The notes under the pieces: model-generated | The model's input: the letters and a program-made list of their open reading frames with translations, nothing else | Database searches by the model: none | What the model was told of the DNA's origin: nothing | Made by a program: the position numbers and the translations under genes | In this document: one piece after another, positions 57,313-64,000 of the stretch | How the letters are laid out: every line of letters starts with the position of its first letter | Numbering within the stretch: the stretch's first letter is position 1 | NCBI GenBank assembly: GCA_001414345.1 | Contig: LLCB01000004.1 | Coordinates: 248,001 to 312,000 of the forward strand | Reading direction: 5' to 3' | Length of the DNA: 64,000 nt | From: Hymenoscyphus infarciens | Lineage: Eukaryota > Ascomycota > Leotiomycetes > Helotiales > Helotiaceae

Positions 57313-57963
57313 CTTGACTGTATTTGATGACTTCCGGTCCTCGAAGAACAAGTTGTTGTTGTAAGAGGTGTAAGAGGAAATTCGCTTGGTTGTACGGGAG
57401 TATTTTCTAGAGATTCTCGATTTCAGTGTGTCTTGCTCTGTGATGGTGGTCGCTTAAGCCCACGCTAGGCGACTGCACTGTTCGCGGGAAAGTCCGTGCG
57501 GCACAACCCAGAATCGCCCAATATTTTGAGCTTTTTGGCCTCGCGAAAAGCTTCACCAATTCCACCTTTTCCATCGACCTTTGCAAACTCAACCACCACC
57601 CCGAAATTCCACGAGGTATGTATAGTCTGACGATGACAATCCTTCTCGAGAGCCCTTCATGACAGGCAGAGGGAGCAATCGGCATCTTCTCGATATGCGG
57701 CGATGGACGACGCGTTGAAAGTGAGAGAATTGGCGGCAACTGCAACCGCAAGCACCCCCGATCGATCGAACTTCAATCGCATCACGACACCAACGCAATT
57801 GAGAGATGTGCGACACTACTCTTCTCTATCCCGACTGAGCTGAAGAACCCTCTTGTCTATCATGAGGGCACTCTCCATGCTTCGAGCCCATGAAGGCTAA
57901 CGTACGACTGTGCGCAGATACCTCACTTCCAATCTTTCGATTTGAGAATCTCCAACCGCAAAC
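57313..57963. promoter_or_regulatory. Divergent promoter region of RPS12 / RPS22
   Basis: 651 bp separate the two ribosomal-protein start codons, transcribed in opposite directions, so co-expression from this region is plausible. I could not identify a defined factor site with confidence. Confidence 0.5.
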
Positions 57964-58604
57964 ATGGTCAAGACCTCCGTCCTCAACGATGCGCTTAACG
58001 CCATCAACAACGCTGAGAAGTCCGGAAAGCGACAAGTCCTCATCCACCCATCTTCCAAGGTCATCGTCAAGTTCCTCAGTGTCATGCAAAAGCACGGTAT
58101 GTCGACACCACGATTTCTTTCCTCTTCCACCCCAATTCGGCATGATAACTAGATGACGGTCTCATTTTCCACACGACCATAGTCCTTTAAGTTGCCGATA
58201 TATTCAAACGCGAGGATCTTACACGTTCTCTGATTCTTATTTCCTGATGATGATCATTTAATCTTTCGCAACATACTGACAATTCATTTGCAGGTTACAT
58301 TGGAGAATTCGAGGAGGTTGACGACCACCGATCTGGAAAGATTGTCATTCAATTGAACGGCCGGTAAGCATCGTCTGCACATACATGAGTGCCCTCCCAC
58401 TGACAATTCAATAGTCTCAACAAAACCGGTGTCATCTCCCCACGATTCAACGTCCGTCTCGGTGAACTCGAGAAGTGGGTTGTCAAGCTACTCCCATCCC
58501 GTCAATTCGGTTACATTGTTCTCACCACCTCTGCCGGTATCATGGACCACGAGGAGGCCAGACGCAAGCACGTTGCCGGAAAGATCATTGGGTTCTTCTA
58601 CTAG
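57964..58604 (+). CDS. RPS22: 40S ribosomal protein uS8 (Rps22)
   Basis: Universal small-subunit protein (bacterial S8, human S15a). Three exons (57964-58096, 58294-58363, 58415-58604) give 130 aa, exactly the usual eukaryotic length. The text reads [54 protein letters not shown], ending [11 protein letters not shown], near-invariant in the family. The first intron (197 nt) is relatively long, as in many fungal ribosomal genes, where introns may carry regulation. Confidence 0.97.
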
Positions 58605-59464
58605 AGTTGGCAAATACAAAAAAGTCGGGGGCGTATCTGGAGTATCATGAGGCAATGTACCTATCTAAAAGCGAACAAAACTTGGAGTAAAATCCCAAGT
58701 GTTGTTTGCACTGTTGATACCCCACTTCATTTTCTTGCTTAATGCATATTTGGAGTACCTCTTCGGAGGTTTTAGATAGCGCTACATCAAAAAAGTCAAT
58801 TTGAACCCCATGTTATCCAGATAGAGTTGTTCTTTGACCCCTTCTGTTACTTATCTTTGCTTTTTCCAAGTGGAGCTATTTCAGCTATTGTGCTGCCTTG
58901 AATTGATTTTATTCGTCCTTGATTGCAGCTGAACATTTTTTCCCCTCACTTGTGCGAACTAATGAGGAAGCTGAATTGGCGCACACCTACACTTGAGAAA
59001 ACAAAGAAATCTAGTCTCTGATGGGAGCTTGGCAGACTGGACATCTGTCTTCTCTAGTATATCAAAGACCTGGTGACGCGTTGAATCACTAGAGCATAGT
59101 TCTACGTTCTGTAAAGTTTTCCTGTGACGCCTAGGAGGAAGTCTTTTGCTGAAAAGAATGGAGCTTATTGTCCCAACTCTTGTTGCACAATTCTATACCT
59201 TTTCCAGGGTTGGTCAATGTAGATAGTTTCGTCTTGGCGAATGTTGTAGGTTATTGGATATGCGTCAGTGATGGGTCTCAGCTGGACTTTTAGATTGAAA
59301 TTCCAACTTTCGAGTCTTCGGTAGATTTGGGATGCATTGTGTATGAATTACCCCTCTTCCATTATATAACATCCATCCCCTTCCTCCCCCTGGTTTCCTA
59401 TCATAATCCTCTCTCTATACCCACTCACAAAGCAAACACAACAAACATAACAAACACCAGCACC
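58605..59464. other. Intergenic, uS8 to membrane-protein cluster
   Basis: Contains the uS8 3' UTR and the promoter of the next gene. No gene or repeat recognised. Confidence 0.4.
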
Positions 59465-60566
59465 ATGTCCACCACCTACGTCTGGGCCGACCTCCAATGG
59501 ACCCAACAACGTACTCACCTTCAAGATCTTCTCTCTGAACAACCTCCCAAGAAAGATATAATCATCCAACAACTTGATAAGATGCTTGAAGGAGTTACTA
59601 GTCATGAGAAAGAAGAGAGGATTAGGGATTTGCAGGGTTTTGCTAGGCATTTTTGGCCTGATGAAACGAAGAGGGGATGGAAGGTTGTTGAAGGGCATTT
59701 CGCGGGGGCGGGAACTTATTCTTGGGAGAATTTGGAACAGGGGGAGAAGCAAGAGAGAAGACGCGCTGGGGGGAGGACTGCTTCTGCGACTTCCGCCGTT
59801 ACGTTGGTTGGTGATGATGAGGAGAAGGGGGATAATTTGGGGGAGCGGAAGAGTCCTATGACTGTGGAAGTCTGTGAGGTTGGAGAGAACCGAGGGAGCG
59901 ATTATACTGCCATAGGTGGGCAAGGCGAACATCTGAGCAAGGAGGAAAGGAAGGCAGAAAACAAAGCGCAGATGGAGGCTGTGGATCTGGAGCTCAAGCG
60001 TGTCGTACCCGTGGTTTCTAAATATCCAAAGCTACTCGCTTTGATCACATTCCTGGGATTCTTCTTTGCGAGCGCACTCTTCATTGCGTCGGCAGTTCTG
60101 GTAAGTCATCTTGTGTCCTCATCACTCTTCTCGAAAGCACAAACTAAAACTCAAACAGATGCTTATGGCAGCGAGACGCCACACAAAAGATGCCCCGGAC
60201 GAGGTCAAAAAAGAAGCACAACGTTTGAAGTCCATCTCTGACGGTCTCGGTCTCTGTGGTTGCGCAGCAACCTGTTTGCACATGGCACTTGTCCGGAACG
60301 GTCTTTTGCTTCCTCTTCTTAAAAGTATTGCGAAGACGTACGTGGAAAGATATACACTTTCCTCGGTGGAGTTGGCTGCTTTGGGTTGCGGGGACTTGGA
60401 GGAAAGAGCTGAGAGGAGTGTTGCGGAATATCCGGAGGTGGATGCTGAGATGCGAAAGGGTATTTGGAGGAGGGCGATGCGGACTTTGGTCCCGTTTCCT
60501 GCTTTGGAGCTCTCTGTTGTTCTTGGTGGGCCGGTTATTGGAGCGATTATTATTTTTGCTTCGTGA
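59465..60566 (+). CDS. Multi-pass membrane protein, tandem family member 1
   Basis: Two exons (59465-60100, 60159-60566) encode 347 aa. The N-terminal 180 residues are charged and soluble. A (D/H)xELxRV(V/I)P motif (DLELKRVVPV) sits just before the first membrane span LLALITFLGFFFASALFIAS. A second hydrophobic stretch is near GLGLCGCAATCLHMALV and a third at the C-terminus (LSVVLGGPVIGAIIIFA). Two more genes downstream share the motif and layout. Function unknown; no transporter or receptor signature was recognised. Confidence 0.75.
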
Positions 60567-61194
60567 TGGGGGTTTTTGGGTTGGCTTCATCTTTCTTCAC
60601 GGGATCTTACTTCGTTCTGCGAGATGGGATGTTGGAAGAGGTGTGGGGGAAGTTAGAAGTACATCATTTATCACTTCCTTTTTCCATCATAGATAGCAAG
60701 AGAAGTAGCCAATACTCTACGAACAATTCCTTTTACTTCGTTTGTGCGTTGCGATGTGAAGGCAATTGAAAGTATTTGCGGGAATCAGAAACTTAGTTCC
60801 GTGATTCTCCTCATGCTCTCATAAAACTCGTAATTATTTAGCTAGCGAGAAAGGAGTTATGAAGGTTTCCATATAGGTAGTAATGCGCACATCCCTTATC
60901 CGATACGAAATGTAGTTAAGAGGATGGAGATAAAAGAAGCTGCGACAATGTGCACTCAGTAAAAACACGCTGGTGCTTATTCAAACCAATGAGAGCGTCG
61001 TAAGTCTTCCAAGTTGAAAACCAGAATGACTTATAGATTTTAGTGCTCAGGGGTCCAAAAGCCAGGAAAGTTTTTCAAAGCATCATACACTGGCAACCGG
61101 TACGGGAAATCCCGCCATTTGCGAATCCTCATCTTATTGATCTCTCCAACTTCATCTAGTTTGCCAGTTCCTACTCACATTTTCAACAAGCAGA
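60567..61194. other. Intergenic between family members 1 and 2
   Basis: 3' flank of member 1 and promoter of member 2. No other feature seen. Confidence 0.4.
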
Positions 61195-61764
61195 ATGTCA
61201 GAAGCAGCACACCGCGAGCTAGAACGAGTCGTCCCAGTCCAACCCATCGATGACCGTATAACCAGAATAAAATCTCTTCTGGTGTTCTCTTCTGGTGTCA
61301 CATATGGCTCCTTACTTTGTGTAAATTCAACTCGATCATCAAACAGACAAATGATTATTGACAATTCCTCTCAGTTAACCCTCGCATGTTTCACCGATCC
61401 TCTATACCTCATTTATGGTGTAGCGGCCACTTCATGGTTCCTTTCCACTGCGTTTTGGGTATTTTACCAGGTTTCTCTCGAGGAAATAGCCTGGGAAGTC
61501 TATTGTGAGAGGCTTCTTTCCTCTTTAAAGGAGCGGTCGGCATCTTGGTATCAAGAGAATTTGAGGAAGGGGGAGTCTGAAAAGGAGCGTGTTGCTGGGG
61601 AGTTGAGGTATGAGCGGCTGAAGAGTGCTATGAAGGAGGCTATTCGCGAAAGAATTTCAGAGATTCCTTTTGTACGGGTTGCTACGACTTCAGTAGCTAT
61701 GGGTTGTTTTTCGATTTTTGGGTTCCTGTTCTTTGTGTGTTTTAGAGAAAGGCCAAGTTGTTAG
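61195..61764 (+). CDS. Membrane protein, tandem family member 2
   Basis: 189 aa in one frame from ATG 61,195. It begins MSEAAHRELERVVPV (the shared motif), followed by two hydrophobic spans around SLLVFSSGVTYGSLLCV and LIYGVAATSWFLSTAFWVFY, then a charged helical region (SSLKERSASWYQENLRKGES). A C-terminal span SVAMGCFSIFGFLFFVCF completes it. The helical ELRYERLKSAMKEAIRERIS segment is the counterpart of a similar segment in member 3. An intron in the first half cannot be ruled out. Confidence 0.65.
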   Translation: MSEAAHRELERVVPVQPIDDRITRIKSLLVFSSGVTYGSLLCVNSTRSSNRQMIIDNSSQLTLACFTDPLYLIYGVAATSWFLSTAFWVFYQVSLEEIAWEVYCERLLSSLKERSASWYQENLRKGESEKERVAGELRYERLKSAMKEAIRERISEIPFVRVATTSVAMGCFSIFGFLFFVCFRERPSC

Positions 61765-61968
61765 GGACTTGAGTCCTCCGGGAGCTAATGTTTCTGCTCG
61801 CCGCCAAGAACGTGTACAAGCACTAGCAGAATAAAAAGCAGATGATATGTTGATGTAAATTCCCCACAGTAAGACCTAGACGTCATTACTAATTTTCAAC
61901 TCGTCATACTATTGTTCTCCCCTCAGCTTTAACTCATTTCCGCCAGACCACGTCTCCCAATAAGGAAA
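61765..61968. other. Intergenic between family members 2 and 3
   Basis: Short spacer of about 200 bp; nothing else seen. Confidence 0.35.
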
Positions 61969-62533
61969 ATGGATTCAAAATACAGGCCTATGAGGGAGGA
62001 GACATTGTCCGAGATAGCAGACCGCGAACTAGAACGAGTCATCCCAGAATCTCTGGATATCGCCCCAGAAAACCGAGTCGGATTAGCCGTGGGCTGGTGT
62101 CTACCTTTCCAACCTTCTTTCTGGTGTGTATCATGCTCCAAACCCATAAATTTAAACCACTGAGAACCTACAGGCATGGGTCTTCCATAGGGTCCTCGAC
62201 CAGAGGCGGAAAAGTCCCTACCTCGCTGAAGCCTTCTGGTTTCTCGGTGCTGGAATTTGGCTCCCCGCCGTTTCTTTCGGCTTCACCTACGACGTTCTTG
62301 GCAGAATCAAAGTCTAGGACGTTTATTTAGAGAGATCTAGAAATCATGATTATAAGGTCGGAGGAGCCGACAGTGTGGCTAAGGATTTGACGTATCCGGA
62401 GCTGGTGGAGTTCATGTTAGAGGCTGTTTGCAAGAGGGCAAGTGACACAGTAATTCATGGAGTTGTTATTACGGTTTACTGGCTGGGGATTGCTTTTATT
62501 TGTAGGGTTTTGATGAAGATTTTCTGGGGTTAG
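61969..62533 (+). pseudogene. Membrane protein, tandem family member 3 (interrupted by TAG)
   Basis: ATG 61,969 opens MDSKYRPMREETLSEIADRE followed by LERVIPE, the family motif. A 46-nt intron (donor GTATCA, acceptor CTACAG at about 62,174) joins to AWVFHRVLDQRRKSPYLAEA and FWFLGAGIWLPAVSFGFTY. The frame then hits TAG at 62,315-62,317 but continues without another stop for 71 codons (DVYLERSRNHDYKVGGAD, then LTYPELVEFMLEAVCKRAS and a hydrophobic span GVVITVYWLGIAFICRVL) to TAG 62,531-62,533. The part beyond the stop aligns with the end of member 2, so the break is a single nonsense codon in an otherwise intact paralogue. Confidence 0.75.
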
Positions 62534-62925
62534 AAGAGTGGTTTGGAGATCATATAAGCTTGGGTGAAAAGGCACCACATTTCGAAAGAGAGAACAGAGC
62601 TGTTGCCTTTGGAATTTGAAGTACATCACCGTGTTGGAAGAGGAGGTTGGGAGTCAATGAGGGGTGGAGGTCGTGTTCGCTTAAACTGGCAACGACGTTT
62701 TTAGGTTAGTATTTCTTTGGAAGAGAAGTGCACTTGCGTTATAGAACCAGAGAATGAGAGAACCTTTGGACTGCTGCGCTCAAAACTCGAATAGAATATC
62801 AATAGAATTGCATATTTGTAGCTATGAGGGAAATCGAGAATAACGGCTACAGCCTTGCAACCTTTCGATGGCACGAAGTAATTGGTCAGCAACAGAAAGT
62901 ATTGCAGGTGCAAGGTCAAGGGAAG
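62534..62925. other. Flank of the copia element
   Basis: No gene seen. This is the target DNA next to the element's outer LTR end; the matching duplication at the far end lies beyond the window. Confidence 0.4.
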
Positions 62926-63082
62926 TGTTATAGGCATTCAAAAGTATAGGGTGGAGAATTAGGTATTAATTACTACAAAGAGAGAACTATCTACTATACG
63001 TAGGAGGGAGTATAAGTACTCTAAGAGTAAGCTAACCCTAATTAGGTAGCTATTATAAGAGTAAATATCTAATATAACAACA
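62926..63082 (-). repeat. 3' LTR of a Ty1/copia-like retrotransposon
   Basis: The minus strand starts TGTTGTTATATT and ends CCTATAACA, a TG...CA-type LTR of about 157 bp with short inverted ends. Immediately outside the inner end (63,083-63,090) is a purine-rich run (on the minus strand TAGGGGGTG), the expected polypurine tract before a 3' LTR. The LTR is AT-rich. Confidence 0.65.
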
Positions 63083-64000
63083 CACCCCCTATTCGAGATT
63101 TAGTCTCTAAACCGGTTATCCTATATAACTCTACCTATTCTTAACTTTTAACCTTTCTAAATAGGCAACTTTATAAGCTATAATAGCTTTATAAACTTCT
63201 TATACTTATTACCTCTTAATATCTTAGTTAGTCTATCTACTAGCATCTTACTCGTAGGTACGTAGTATAATTCTATAATACCCTCTTTTACTCTTTCGCA
63301 TACAAATTATTACTTATATATAAAGTGCTTTATACGTTAATATAATTTAAGATTCTCTATAATTTATATAACTTTATAGTAATCACTTCCTACTTAAACT
63401 TATAGAGCGTCCTTACTTTTATACTCTAATTCTAAGAGTAAGAACCGTACCTATATAACCTCCTTTACTAATTCGGTAATACCGTAGTATTCCGATTCAA
63501 TCGAGTATAGTATAGTATAAGATTATTTCTAGAATTAATAAGTAATAATACCCTCTTCTAAAAAGAAGGCATATCCAGAGGTCGATTTACTAGTATATAA
63601 GTAATTCGTATAACTAGTATTAGTATATACTTCTAGTTCTTTTAGATCTAGTCCTCTATATATAATATACTAATTCTTTATTCCTTAGAAATATTATAAT
63701 AAGTGTTTTATAGCTTGAATATACTACTACGAAGAATTAACTAAAAACTTTGATAATACCGATATTATATACGATATATCTAGCTAAGTAAGAACAGCTA
63801 TATAATTAGCTAATCCTACTATTAATTAGTACTCCTTTATACTCTCTTAAGAGGCTTGTCCTATATTTGATACTATAAAGTTTATATATCTAGGGTCTAA
63901 AGGAGTTATAACTGGATTATAGTCTTCTATACTAAAGCGTTTAAGGATCTTCGAGATATAAGTATCTTAATAAAGATATAGCTTTTTATTTTCTCTATTA
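63083..64000 (-). mobile_element. Decayed Ty1/copia-like pol 3' part, continues beyond window
   Basis: The minus-strand frame shows the end of reverse transcriptase and RNase H in copia order: ISKILKRFSIEDYNPVITPL near 63,960-63,900, an RNase H region around 63,560-63,400, and a C-terminal stretch GIIELYYVPTSKMLVDRL near 63,280-63,210. In-frame TAA/TAG codons are frequent, TpA and AT content is very high, and no complete ORF exists. That pattern fits repeat-induced C-to-T mutation. The element runs off the window end; only its 3' LTR is present here. Confidence 0.8.

Noticed and set aside
57826..58143. Minus-strand ORFs opposite uS8
   Set aside because: Shadows of the ribosomal-protein exon and its upstream region.

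Overview
The window is nuclear DNA of a filamentous ascomycete (Pezizomycotina). Evidence: genes carry several short introns of about 45-250 nt with GT...AG ends and CTAAC/CTGAC-like branch sites; all housekeeping proteins look fungal; there is a HET-type fragment and a LaeA/UMTA-like methyltransferase; and gene-poor stretches are AT-rich with C-to-T-type decay resembling repeat-induced point mutation. A helotialean (Botrytis/Sclerotinia-like) leotiomycete is my guess, but the sequence alone does not fix this. No tRNA, rRNA, CRISPR array or plasmid feature was found.

Layout. 0-4 kb: gene-poor, with a non-autonomous hAT-like element (8-bp target duplication). 4-15 kb: SF3B1 (-), a small broken charged ORF, ARPC2/Arc35 (-) divergent from UTP12 (+), and an ACAD10/11-type phosphotransferase (+). 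15-18.5 kb: decayed DNA with an orphan exon and a HET C-terminal fragment. 18.5-26 kb: a NEDD8 protease (-) with micro-exons, then a 1777-aa seven-exon protein (-) that I read as a candidate meiotic axis protein of the Red1/SYCP2 kind. 26-29 kb: a C-rich tract and an NTF2/SnoaL-like fragment. 29-36 kb: PEX1 (-) divergent from MCM7 (+). 36-39 kb: repeat block. 39-45 kb: PUS7 (-) and an unrecognised 419-aa protein (-). 45-50 kb: a degenerate ~230-bp tandem array, a small ABM-fold protein (+) and a seven-exon SAM methyltransferase (+). 50-56 kb: minisatellite, a pogo/mariner-like MITE, a 399-aa disordered protein (-) and a second copy of the 36-kb repeat family. 56-58.6 kb: parvulin PPIase (+), ribosomal eS12 (-) and uS8 (+), the last two divergent. 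59-62.5 kb: three tandem membrane-protein paralogues, the third broken by an in-frame TAG. 62.9-64 kb: the 3' end of a decayed Ty1/copia element.

Most genes are unrelated core functions (splicing, actin nucleation, ribosome biogenesis, peroxisome import, replication licensing, pseudouridylation, translation). They are separated by islands of transposon relics. Intron positions and gene ends below were worked out by hand from reading frame, splice consensus and family conservation; exon lengths sum to whole codons in every multi-exon gene for which exon coordinates are given.
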